8,456 nucleotides of DNA from an uncultured Methylophaga sp. (GTDB taxonomy: Bacteria > Pseudomonadota > Gammaproteobacteria > Nitrosococcales > Methylophagaceae). The position numbers and the translations under genes are program-made. Below, piece after piece: positions 1 to 6,719 of this stretch. Under the pieces are notes generated by a model. That model was not told where the DNA came from, did no database searches, and worked only from the letters and a program-made list of their open reading frames with translations. The stretch is taken from assembly GCA_947631375.1 (NCBI GenBank), contig CANRLD010000075.1:1-8456 (forward strand), in the 5' to 3' direction. How positions within the stretch are numbered: the stretch's first letter is position 1; each line of letters begins with the position of its first letter.

Positions 1-532
1 GTTTGTAATCGACCAGAATCATACCGGCATCGGCAAACAGTTTTTTCAGCAGCTGATTGACTTCAAAGGTCAGCGCTTTCATCCGCTGGATTTGTTCCTC
101 GGTCGCCCAGCCAAAGGTGACGATATGGTATTCATTGACCATCGGATCATGCAGCGCATCATTTTTCAGGAAAAACTCAAATACCGGCGGGTTGAGTTCC
201 ATGCCATCTTCAACACCCAGGCGGCGAACCAGGCTGCCTGATGCCACATTGCGCACCACACACTCCACCGGGATCATTTTCATGTTTTTGACCAAGGCTT
301 CGTTGGCACTGAGCAGTTTTTCAAAGTGGGTGGGAATACCGGCTTTGGCCAGGGTTTCCATGATAAAGGCGTTAAATTTATTGTTTACCTCGCCTTTCCG
401 GCTCAGTTGTTCGATTCTTTGCCCGTCAAACGCGGAAGTGTCATCCCGAAAACTGAGCACTACATAGTCTGGATTGTCTGTCGCAAAGACGCTTTTGGCT
501 TTACCGGCATACAGTTGCTGTAATTTTTGCAT
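1..532 (-). CDS. purC: Phosphoribosylaminoimidazole-succinocarboxamide synthase (SAICAR synthase), C-terminus cut by window edge
   Basis: PurC joins aspartate to CAIR with ATP hydrolysis to make SAICAR, a cytosolic step of de novo purine synthesis. The 177 visible residues start at an ATG (530-532) and match E. coli PurC closely from the first residue (MQK, then LYAGKAK at 7-13). The ATP-binding N-terminus is present, as is the SAICAR synthase signature around residues 88-100 (PVECVVRN followed by ASGS). The second signature begins at the very end (ILVDYK, 172-177) before the window stops. The family is about 237 residues, so roughly 60 C-terminal residues lie beyond position 1. The gene follows the MBL hydrolase stop by 12 bases with only a weak purine-rich ribosome site (AAGAGAAAA), so it is probably the last or a late gene of the dapA-bamC transcript. 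I saw no separate promoter for it. Identity is very secure. Confidence 0.97.
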   Translation of the reverse strand, partial: MQKLQQLYAGKAKSVFATDNPDYVVLSFRDDTSAFDGQRIEQLSRKGEVNNKFNAFIMETLAKAGIPTHFEKLLSANEALVKNMKMIPVECVVRNVASGSLVRRLGVEDGMELNPPVFEFFLKNDALHDPMVNEYHIVTFGWATEEQIQRMKALTFEVNQLLKKLFADAGMILVDYK

Positions 533-544
533 TGAAGTTTTCTC

Positions 545-1312
545 TTAGGCTTTAGTAAATTCGCGCCAGCCAAATCCAGCATCTTGTTCGGCTATGCCAA
601 TCCAGTCTGGTGTACAGTTCAAAGCATCAGCAAATAACGGGCTCACCAATTCGGGGGAGTTGTTTTTTTCGCTGATATGCATCGCAATAATATGTTGCAA
701 ACGCGAGGTATCAATTTTCGCAAGTAATTCGGCGGATTGCACGTTATTTAAATGACCAAAACGACCACCGACACGCTGTTTCAAAGAAGGTGGATAGTCA
801 CCCTGCTCCAGCATCGTCATATCATGGTTAGCTTCCAGCATCAGCCCGTCACATAAGGTGAGTGCAGACTCAATTACCGGTGTAATAAAACCGACATCGG
901 TTAGCAAACCTAAACGAAATTCGCCGTTGCCAAAGACAAACTGTGCCGGTTCACGGGCATCGTGTGGCACCGGAAACGGCGAAACTTCAATATCATTGAT
1001 GCTGAAAGTTTCGTGGCAACTGAATTCGTGGATTTGTGGCGCAACGTCGTCTGGCAAGCACGCTGCGGTACCGGCTGTAGCATAAACCGGCAGGTTGAAT
1101 TTTTGTGATAGTACTCTGACGCCACCGATATGATCGGCATGTTCATGGGTAACGACGATGGCGGTAAGATCGGTTGATGTCAGTCCAAACCGTCGTAGAC
1201 GTTTTTCTGTTTCACGCGCAGAAAAACCACAATCGACCAGAATTGTGGTTTTTCCTTGCGAAATCAGCGTTGCATTACCCCGGCTACCGCTGCCAAGTGA
1301 TGCAAAGCGCAT
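545..1312 (-). CDS. MBL-fold metallo-hydrolase, YycJ/WalJ-like
   Basis: This 255-residue protein is a complete metallo-beta-lactamase-fold hydrolase. The diagnostic metal motif THEHADH is at 55-61 (H56, H58, D60, H61). Further candidate metal or active-site residues are H117 in PHDA, D139 in LLTDVG, the LEANHD motif at 159-164, H187 in FGHLNN and H212 in AMHISE. The N-terminal GSGSRGNA and the LEANHD motif are typical of the YycJ/WalJ subgroup, whose members are thought to be DNA- or nucleotide-directed phosphodiesterases; the substrate here is inferred, not shown. No signal peptide is seen, so it is likely cytosolic. Its ATG overlaps the bamC stop by one base (TAATG), which suggests translational coupling, and purC follows after 12 bases. 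The same bamC-hydrolase-purC order is familiar from Pseudomonas. The start is supported by family-like length and by the coupling. A strong inverted repeat lies within codons 20-31. Confidence 0.9.
   Translation of the reverse strand: MRFASLGSGSRGNATLISQGKTTILVDCGFSARETEKRLRRFGLTSTDLTAIVVTHEHADHIGGVRVLSQKFNLPVYATAGTAACLPDDVAPQIHEFSCHETFSINDIEVSPFPVPHDAREPAQFVFGNGEFRLGLLTDVGFITPVIESALTLCDGLMLEANHDMTMLEQGDYPPSLKQRVGGRFGHLNNVQSAELLAKIDTSRLQHIIAMHISEKNNSPELVSPLFADALNCTPDWIGIAEQDAGFGWREFTKA
1221..1254. repeat. Perfect 13-bp inverted repeat inside the MBL hydrolase gene
   Basis: The arms GAAAAACCACAAT (1221-1233) and ATTGTGGTTTTTC (1242-1254) are exact reverse complements separated by eight bases. 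It falls in codons 20-31 of the hydrolase, encoding the conserved strand around ILVDCGF. In mRNA it would fold into a stable 13-bp stem. Whether it has a function is unknown. Confidence 0.7.
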
Positions 1313-2349
1313 TATTGGGTCAGTTGTTCCTGAATCAGACCAAGCAGGCGTTTGGCTGTATCCGAAGCGCTACGGACTTGTTCTGAATCCAGAATGGTAA
1401 TACGGGTGTCTGACGCATCGGAAACCAGCCTGATGTAATAATATTCTTCTGGTGCCACTTCATCATCGCTCTTCCAAAACGCCATTCGGCTGAAGAATCC
1501 GCGTTCTTCTCTTTCAGCTTCGATGAATGGGTCCAGATAGCGGACATAATAAATACCACGTGACCGATCTCGATCTTCTACAGTAAAACCACGACTATCC
1601 AGTACACGACCAACACGTTCCCAAACGGTGGTGAACTCTTGCTCTACCAGTAAGGCTTGTTGGTTATCAGCTTCGTCCAGCAAAATGACACGAGCTTCGG
1701 TTTGTTGTGCAGCCGACTGGGCAGGCTGATTGGCTTGTGCCTGTGCTTTGTCTTGTTGATGTAAACCGCCGAGATATTCAGCCAGCTGGCGCAACATCGC
1801 TTCGTCTTTCTGAGCACTGCGATTGCTGTCATCGGTACCGGAAACATAAACCCGAGCAGAACGATTAACATCTCCCCGCTCCATCCGTACCCGATAAGCA
1901 TAGCCATCCATATCCGGTTGAGTATCCATCAATCCGATCCGCTGATCCTTGCGGTGGATATTCATATTAAGATCCGCCCAGAAAGCTTCAATTCGCTGCC
2001 AAGTTTCTTCGCGATCACCCGGAACCATCAGATGACGGTCAGCACCTTCACCCGATAAGGCCGGTTTAGACTCAGGTGTGATGTTATAACGAGCTGCTAA
2101 CGGATTGCTGCTGGCTTCTTCGTATTCTGAATAGGTTGCGGTGCTTTGCACATTACCAGCAATCTGATCATTGATCCGCGAGGAGCTCAGATCCGGTGGC
2201 ACATCCAGTGGCGGCATGGTTTCGGCACGGCGATATTTTTGGGTGTTATCAGGTGCAACTTCATCCAGTGATGGCATTAATCCACAACCTGAAATGCTTA
2301 CTGCAACTAGGACACCACAGGCTTTCAACTTAAAACGATTTGTGTTCAT
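1312..2349 (-). CDS. bamC: Outer membrane protein assembly factor BamC (NlpB), lipoprotein
   Basis: BamC is the lipoprotein of the BamABCDE machine that inserts beta-barrel proteins into the outer membrane. From the ATG at 2347-2349 the protein has 345 residues, almost the same as E. coli BamC (344). It opens with a lipoprotein signal peptide: basic N-terminus (NRFKLK), hydrophobic core, and lipobox ISGC with the lipidated cysteine at 22. Glycine at +2 is compatible with outer-membrane sorting. Residues about 28-60 resemble the extended BamD-binding lasso (SLDE, then PPLDVPPDL). Two helix-grip domains follow, about 104-195 and 218-345, separated by a Q/A-rich linker (about 198-217). An in-frame GTG at 2365-2367, immediately after the dapA stop, would add six residues (MSECIL). 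I prefer the ATG because it gives a normal signal peptide, but neither start has a good Shine-Dalgarno. The gene sits between dapA and the hydrolase, the classic dapA-bamC pairing. Confidence 0.93.
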   Translation of the reverse strand: MNTNRFKLKACGVLVAVSISGCGLMPSLDEVAPDNTQKYRRAETMPPLDVPPDLSSSRINDQIAGNVQSTATYSEYEEASSNPLAARYNITPESKPALSGEGADRHLMVPGDREETWQRIEAFWADLNMNIHRKDQRIGLMDTQPDMDGYAYRVRMERGDVNRSARVYVSGTDDSNRSAQKDEAMLRQLAEYLGGLHQQDKAQAQANQPAQSAAQQTEARVILLDEADNQQALLVEQEFTTVWERVGRVLDSRGFTVEDRDRSRGIYYVRYLDPFIEAEREERGFFSRMAFWKSDDEVAPEEYYYIRLVSDASDTRITILDSEQVRSASDTAKRLLGLIQEQLTQ

Positions 2350-2367
2350 TAAAATACATTCACTCAC

Positions 2368-3249
2368 TTATGGATTCAAAAGACCGGCGGTGACCAGTGC
2401 CTCACGAACCGGTTGATGAAATTGTTCAGATAATACGGTCATTGGCAGACGAATACCGGGTGGAATCAGCCCCATTTGATGAAGAGCCCATTTAACCGGA
2501 ATAGGATTCGACTCGGCAAACAAGCGTTGATGTAACAACGATAACTTGTCATTAATCGCCCGCGCTGTATCCACGTCACCTTTCAGCGCCGCAGCACACA
2601 TTTGACTGACCTGTGCCGGTGCCACGTTAGCTGTGACCGAAATAACACCGCGACCGCCCGCCAGTATAAAATCAACTACATTGGCATCTTCGCCGGTATA
2701 AAGTTCAAAATTATCGTCACATAAATCCCGGATCAATTTGACACGACGAACATCGCCTGTCGCTTCTTTAATACCGATGATATTGCCAATTTTTGCCAGT
2801 CTGGCGACGGTTTCAGGCAGCAAGTCACAAGCGGTACGGCTCGGAACGTTATACAGTATTTGGGGAATATCGACTGCTTCGGCAATCGTTTTAAAGTGCA
2901 GATACAAGCCTTCCTGGGTCGGCCTGTTATAGTAAGGCGTGACCAGCAATACCGCATCAACACCTAATTTTTTAGCACGGTGGGAGAGTTCAATCGCTTC
3001 TTCGGTGGAGTTGGCGCCGGTACCAGCAATAACCGGTAGCCGCCCGGCAGCATGCTCGACAACCTGACGGATAACGTCAGTGTGTTCATCAACATTCAGA
3101 GTAGATGATTCGCCCGTTGTACCAACTGCAATGATGGCGCTGGTGCCATTTTGAACATGAAAATCAACGAGCTTTCGCAGGCATTCACCGTCAAGCGAGC
3201 CATCCTCCCGCATGGGTGTTACCAGTGCTACCATACTGCCGCTGAACAT
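2368..3249 (-). CDS. dapA: 4-hydroxy-tetrahydrodipicolinate synthase
   Basis: DapA condenses pyruvate with L-aspartate semialdehyde, the committed step to diaminopimelate and lysine. From the ATG at 3247-3249 the protein is 293 residues and aligns with E. coli DapA as I remember it, without gaps through the active site. It has MFSGS at the start, GTTGES around 43-48 (Thr44, Thr45), catalytic Tyr133 in ILYNVPSR, Arg138, and the Schiff-base Lys161 in IGIKEATG. The fold is a cytosolic TIM barrel with a helical C-terminal domain. Start choice: an upstream in-frame TTG (3265-3267) would add six residues but would place the only ribosome site, CGGAG, inside the gene. An ATG at 3253-3255 is four bases from that GGAG and the ATG chosen here is ten bases away, so MSMFSGS remains possible. 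The gene heads the dapA-bamC-hydrolase-purC operon and diverges from bcp. Confidence 0.96.
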   Translation of the reverse strand: MFSGSMVALVTPMREDGSLDGECLRKLVDFHVQNGTSAIIAVGTTGESSTLNVDEHTDVIRQVVEHAAGRLPVIAGTGANSTEEAIELSHRAKKLGVDAVLLVTPYYNRPTQEGLYLHFKTIAEAVDIPQILYNVPSRTACDLLPETVARLAKIGNIIGIKEATGDVRRVKLIRDLCDDNFELYTGEDANVVDFILAGGRGVISVTANVAPAQVSQMCAAALKGDVDTARAINDKLSLLHQRLFAESNPIPVKWALHQMGLIPPGIRLPMTVLSEQFHQPVREALVTAGLLNP

Positions 3250-3280
3250 ACTCATCAGACTCCGCAAAAATTAAATTGGC

Positions 3281-3309
3281 ATGGTACTTTGCCCGCCAGT
3301 AGATGACAA
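3281..3309 (-). promoter_or_regulatory. Candidate sigma70 promoter for the dapA-bamC-MBL-purC operon
   Basis: On the minus strand a -35 element TTGTCA (3304-3309; five of six consensus bases) is separated by 17 bases from a -10 element TACCAT (3281-3286; four of six). The expected start point near 3274 gives a leader of about 25 bases before the dapA ATG, with the GGAG ribosome site inside it. This is a match by eye and has not been tested; the position and ideal spacing make it plausible. Confidence 0.4.
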
Positions 3310-3356
3310 GACCGACCTGTATTGGGTAAGGTACTGCCTGCATAATAATAGCGTAT

Positions 3357-3360
3357 GGAG
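3357..3360 (+). promoter_or_regulatory. Ribosome binding site of bcp
   Basis: GGAG lies ten bases upstream of the ATG at 3371. It supports starting the peroxiredoxin there rather than at the in-frame ATG at 3281, which has no such site, overlaps the dapA promoter candidate and would add 30 residues not found in the family. Confidence 0.6.
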
Positions 3361-3370
3361 AACGATTTTA

Positions 3371-3838
3371 ATGGCTACTGTTGAGTTACAAAAAACCGTT
3401 ACTGATTTTGAGTTACCCGCTACTGGCGATAAAACTGTCCGGCTTTCCGATTTACGTGGCAAAAATGTTCTGCTGTATTTTTACCCTAAAGACAACACGC
3501 CCGGCTGCACTTTGCAGGGACAAAACTTTCGCGATCATATCGACACATTCAATGCTCACAATACGGTGATTTTTGGTATCTCCAGAGACAGTGTACGGGT
3601 GCATGAAAATTTTAAGGAGAAACAGCAGTTTCCCTTTGATCTGTTATCCGACAAGGAAGAAACGGTATGTAATTTGTTTGGCGTAATTCAGCTGAAAAAG
3701 AATTATGGCCGCGAATATATGGGGATTGTTCGCAGCACATTTTTAATTGATACCGAAGGCAAGCTGATACAGGAATGGCGTAACGTGAAGGTAAAGCAGC
3801 ATATTGATGAAGTGCTTGATGTCGTAAAAACATTATAG
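3371..3838 (+). CDS. bcp: Thioredoxin-dependent thiol peroxidase, Bcp/PrxQ family
   Basis: This is a 155-residue cytosolic peroxiredoxin (E. coli Bcp is 156) that reduces hydrogen peroxide and organic hydroperoxides. The peroxidatic site is clear: YFYPKDNTPGCT at 36-47 with peroxidatic Cys46, preceded by the thioredoxin-fold strand NVLLYFY. Later family features are FGISRDS (68-74), PFDLLSD (88-94) and RSTFLID near the C-terminus, which carries the conserved Arg. The resolving cysteine found five residues after the peroxidatic one in E. coli Bcp (Cys50) is Gln51 here. The only other cysteine is Cys100 in ETVCNLFG. The enzyme may therefore work as a 1-Cys PrxQ or use another thiol partner; this is inference. 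The start is fixed by GGAG ten bases upstream and by family length. The gene diverges from dapA, with no gcvR between them, and ends 33 bases before a strong terminator hairpin. Confidence 0.93.
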   Translation: MATVELQKTVTDFELPATGDKTVRLSDLRGKNVLLYFYPKDNTPGCTLQGQNFRDHIDTFNAHNTVIFGISRDSVRVHENFKEKQQFPFDLLSDKEETVCNLFGVIQLKKNYGREYMGIVRSTFLIDTEGKLIQEWRNVKVKQHIDEVLDVVKTL

Positions 3839-3871
3839 AAATTACAGTATCTTACAGATACAACTTAATGT

Positions 3872-3906
3872 AAAAAATACCGCGCAGTTCCAGCGCGGTA
3901 TTTTTT
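3872..3906. terminator. Bidirectional intrinsic terminator between bcp and the TPR-oxygenase gene
   Basis: A perfect inverted repeat has arms of 14 bases (3872-3885 and 3893-3906) and a 7-base loop AGTTCCA. The GC-rich core is TACCGCGC paired with GCGCGGTA. A-runs on the left and T-runs on the right give a U-tract for transcripts from either strand. It sits between the stops of two convergent genes, bcp ending at 3838 and the TPR gene ending at 3921, as expected for a shared terminator. Confidence 0.9.
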
Positions 3907-3920
3907 TATCAGCAAACAGT

Positions 3921-5513
3921 TCAGGCCGGTTTCAGATCGAAGGCGATGCAAATCCGCTCTTCATCCGAGGTAAACGGAATGGTGCGGTGAAATACCGATG
4001 ACGGAAACATCACAATATCGCCGACTTCCGGAGCAATTGTTTTGGTCGGAAAATTATCATGCTGCCGGGGATAATCATCGCCATGGGTACTCAATTCAAT
4101 ACTGCCTTCATCCGGCTGCGTTTTCTGTTTCGGCAACGCCAGATATAACGCACCGCTGACCCAGCCTTCCTCATGAATATGTGACGTTAAATGGCCACCG
4201 CTTTTCATTTTGACATACCAGGAACTAGCAAAGACCGTCTGCTTGGGAAAACCTTTGGCAAAAATGCCGCTTTCACCTTTAAGCCGCTCGCGGTAGTCAT
4301 CAATAGCGCGGGCCACCAGTTTGGCAACTTGCTGAAAACTGCTTTCAGAACGGTTAAACAGATTACCCGCCGATTGCACACCGTTGTGCAGGCGACCCTG
4401 ACTTTTTTCTTCGATGTCGGCCTGCTCAATATCCACCAGCAGTTGTTTCAATAATTCGCTGTCGCCTTTTAATTCGGGTATTTGTACATGACAGACTAAA
4501 TCCAGCGGGTTTTTACAGAAATTATAGTCATTGACGGTGCCAAAGTTTTCCGCGTAATGCCCGGCCAGGGTTGCCAGGAAAGGTGAGCTGTGTCGGGCTT
4601 TTTTCAGCTGTTCAAGCCCTTGTCTGAATTCCTCAAAACGCTCGGTCTTGTATAAGCAATACAATGAACGCTCCTGCCAGTCTGCATATTGCGAACGCTG
4701 GAAATAGTCTAACGCCTGCTGCAAATCACCACTATCATATAGATAGACTGCCAGACTGTAATTCGCCAACGGTAGCGAAGGATCTAAAGCTAAAGCCTGC
4801 TTGTACGCCGCTACCGATTCGTCATAGCGCCCTTGATCACGCAGCACTTCGCCAATATTACTGTGCACCTCGGCATAATCCGCTTGCAGCGCCAGCGCCT
4901 GATTATAGGTGGCAATGGCCTCGGCCAGTTTTCCCTGGTTTTTCAGTGCGGTTCCCAGGTTAAAATACAGCTTGGCATCTTTGGAGATGCTTAATGCGTG
5001 TTGATAGGTAACAACGGCCTCATCCAGCCTGCCCTGCTCTTGCAGGCAGACACCAAGGTTGGCAATGGCTTCAAGAAAGTTCGGTTGTTGCTCAATAGCC
5101 TTTTGATAGATATCACCTGCTTCTGCAAAACGGCCTTGTGATTGCAGCGCGTAACCAAGGTTATAGAGTGCGTCCGTCAGCCCCGGATTAAGTCGCAGCA
5201 CTTTTTTGTAGCTGGCAATGGCTTCATCAAGCCGGTTCAGGTTAGTCAGCAAAATCCCCATATTGAAATAAATCTCTGGGATATTCGGGTCAATTTCGGT
5301 TGCTTTACGAAACACCATTACCGCATCTTTAAATTTATTCTGCGCGGCTAAAGCATTGCCATAGAGATTTAATAGCGGAAAGGATCGTGGGTAGGATTTC
5401 AGTAATTTTTTGGCAGCCGCCTCGGCAACGCCGGCCTGACCGCTATTCAGGGCGTGAATAATAACTTGCAAGTCGGCCTGTCCCGGTGTCGGGCTTGGCA
5501 TCGGCTTTTTCAT
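3921..5513 (-). CDS. Tetratricopeptide-repeat protein with C-terminal putative 2OG-Fe(II) oxygenase domain
   Basis: This 530-residue protein has two parts. Residues about 10-275 form a TPR solenoid: some six clear 34-residue repeats (about 45-245, with typical NLG, A, G-R and EA, Y, A, L-P positions) flanked by more degenerate ones, a likely protein-protein interaction scaffold. Residues about 325-530 resemble the putative 2OG-Fe(II) oxygenase family TIGR02466/PF13759. Visible features are SHIHEEGWVSGALYL (444-458; candidate metal ligands H445 and H447), GDIVMFPSSVFHRT (498-511; H509 the distal metal ligand), and R520 in ERICIAFD as the likely 2-oxoglutarate-binding arginine. No signal peptide or membrane segment is evident, so it is probably cytosolic. 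The substrate is unknown; hydroxylation of a protein held by the TPRs is a guess. The ATG at 5511-5513 has only a weak site (GGAA, eight bases upstream). It stands alone: convergent with bcp, sharing its terminator, and divergent from the YdjM-like gene. Confidence 0.85.
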   Translation of the reverse strand: MKKPMPSPTPGQADLQVIIHALNSGQAGVAEAAAKKLLKSYPRSFPLLNLYGNALAAQNKFKDAVMVFRKATEIDPNIPEIYFNMGILLTNLNRLDEAIASYKKVLRLNPGLTDALYNLGYALQSQGRFAEAGDIYQKAIEQQPNFLEAIANLGVCLQEQGRLDEAVVTYQHALSISKDAKLYFNLGTALKNQGKLAEAIATYNQALALQADYAEVHSNIGEVLRDQGRYDESVAAYKQALALDPSLPLANYSLAVYLYDSGDLQQALDYFQRSQYADWQERSLYCLYKTERFEEFRQGLEQLKKARHSSPFLATLAGHYAENFGTVNDYNFCKNPLDLVCHVQIPELKGDSELLKQLLVDIEQADIEEKSQGRLHNGVQSAGNLFNRSESSFQQVAKLVARAIDDYRERLKGESGIFAKGFPKQTVFASSWYVKMKSGGHLTSHIHEEGWVSGALYLALPKQKTQPDEGSIELSTHGDDYPRQHDNFPTKTIAPEVGDIVMFPSSVFHRTIPFTSDEERICIAFDLKPA

Positions 5514-5690
5514 AACAGGAGTTCCAATAAACGACGGGATATATCGCCAGCAATCTACAGGAGAATTTCCCCTAAAGGCAAGTGACCGGCTTGCTTTTTC
5601 GCGGTATCTGCAATAGAACAGCGCACGCTGAACCCTTGTAAAACAGTATTGTCTGCTTTTCGGCAGCTTTAATGAAAGGTTACAACTAAC
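5514..5690. other. Divergent intergenic region between the TPR-oxygenase and YdjM-like genes
   Basis: This 177-bp non-coding stretch must hold the promoters of both outward-reading genes. I see no convincing small gene, RNA or strong palindrome. The plus-strand gene has AAGG about eleven bases before its ATG as a probable ribosome site. TTGTCT (from about 5650) is a possible -35 for that gene, but no good -10 pairs with it. Confidence 0.5.
5552..5581 (-). promoter_or_regulatory. Weak candidate promoter for the TPR-oxygenase gene
   Basis: On the minus strand TTGCCT (5576-5581; four of six consensus bases) is followed after 18 bases by TAGATT (5552-5557; four of six). The start point would lie about 30 bases upstream of the ATG at 5513. 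Matches this weak arise by chance, so this is only the best candidate in the gap. Confidence 0.2.
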
Positions 5691-6719
5691 ATGGATACGA
5701 TTACCCAGGCATTGCTTGGCAGTGCAGTGGCTTACAGTATTGCTGGCCGCACAGCACCACGCAGCAGCGTGATATATGGCGCATTATTCGCCACGCTCCC
5801 CGATCTGGATGTGCTGATTCAATACAGCAACGATCTGGATGCCATGACCTTGCATCGCAGCTGGACGCACTCATGGATTGTGCAAACCTTGTTAGCGCCA
5901 CTGATTGCCTGGCTTATGACACAGGCTGATCCGCGAATAAATTTCAAACAATGGTGGCTGATGATTTGGCTGGTCTGGATAACACACAGCGGATTGGATG
6001 CCATGACAATATATGGTACGCAATTATTCTGGCCATTTATGCCACCCCCCGCTTCAATCGCCAGTATCTTTATTATTGATCCGTTATATACCCTGCCACT
6101 TGCTGCAGGCTTTCTCGCCATCATCGCTGCCTCAAGGTGGCCGTTCAGCCGGCATCTGATGCTTGGTGGTCTGTTGCTGAGCAGCAGTTATCTGAGCTGG
6201 AGCTATCTCGCGCAACAAGTCATGGAACAGCAAACCAGACAGGCATTAGCCGAGCAAGCGATTGATTATCAACATATTAAAGTATCGCCAACGGCATTAA
6301 ACACCCTGTTATGGCGCATCGTGGTGATCGATGAAGAGCACTATTATGAGGCGTTTCGTTCATTTTTTGATGGTGACGCTGTGATGGAATTTGTACAATT
6401 CGATCGCGGTACGGCGCTCACTGAACAGCTGTCAGACACAGGCGCTGTTGAACAACTCGACTGGTTTTCACAGGGCACTTTCAAATTGGAACAGCAGCCG
6501 GAGGGACTGTTACTGACCGATCTACGAATGGGTATGGAACCGAGCTACTTTTTCCGTTTTGTTATCGCCAGCCACCATGATGGTCATTATCAAAACCTGC
6601 CCCCACAGCAACTGGCCGCCGACCGGGATATACGCAGAAGCTTGCAGTGGGTTTGGCAGCGTATATTCACTGCTGATTTACCGCCAATGCATCAGCAGAT
6701 TGCTGCCAGGGAATACTGA
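5691..6719 (+). CDS. Membrane-bound metal-dependent hydrolase, YdjM family (PF04307-like)
   Basis: The 342-residue product opens with MDTITQALLGSAVAY, then LPDLDVL (D38, D40) and LHRSWTHS (H55, H60). This is the arrangement of acidic and histidine residues that defines the YdjM (DUF457) membrane hydrolases. A further conserved-looking WITHSGLDAMT (96-106) adds H99 and D103, and D130 lies in FIIDPLYT. Hydrophobic segments at about 62-78, 88-100, 132-147 and 156-174 indicate an inner-membrane protein. The soluble C-terminal part (about 195-342) includes NTLLWRIVVI (204-213), typical of the longer members; E. coli YdjM itself is only about 196 residues. The reaction and substrate are unknown for the family. 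The start is supported by AAGG about eleven bases upstream and the conserved N-terminus. The gene is monocistronic here and its last 53 bases overlap the 3' end of the convergent kinase gene, with no visible terminator between. Confidence 0.87.
   Translation: MDTITQALLGSAVAYSIAGRTAPRSSVIYGALFATLPDLDVLIQYSNDLDAMTLHRSWTHSWIVQTLLAPLIAWLMTQADPRINFKQWWLMIWLVWITHSGLDAMTIYGTQLFWPFMPPPASIASIFIIDPLYTLPLAAGFLAIIAASRWPFSRHLMLGGLLLSSSYLSWSYLAQQVMEQQTRQALAEQAIDYQHIKVSPTALNTLLWRIVVIDEEHYYEAFRSFFDGDAVMEFVQFDRGTALTEQLSDTGAVEQLDWFSQGTFKLEQQPEGLLLTDLRMGMEPSYFFRFVIASHHDGHYQNLPPQQLAADRDIRRSLQWVWQRIFTADLPPMHQQIAAREY

Noticed and set aside
7..19. A 13-base direct repeat (aatcgaccagaat) shared by 7-19 in purC and 1231-1243 in the hydrolase gene
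   Set aside because: Both copies encode the tetrapeptide ILVD in conserved strands of unrelated proteins, so chance plus similar codon choice explains it.
57..523. Plus-strand open frames of 136 and 65 codons at 57-467 and 326-523
   Set aside because: They lie antisense to purC, which is unmistakable on the minus strand; their translations show no recognisable domain.
3281..3370. Longer bcp start at the ATG at 3281
   Set aside because: The extra 30 residues are absent from Bcp/PrxQ proteins, have no ribosome site, and overlap the dapA promoter candidate; GGAG before 3371 fits better.
4191..4963. Plus-strand open frames of 87 and 99 codons inside the TPR-oxygenase gene
   Set aside because: They are shadows of a clear minus-strand gene whose repeat pattern and oxygenase motifs are intact.
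5621..5632. Small palindrome CAGCG-CA-CGCTG in the divergent intergenic region
   Set aside because: A five-base arm is too short to claim as an operator, and it has no second copy in the window that I could see.
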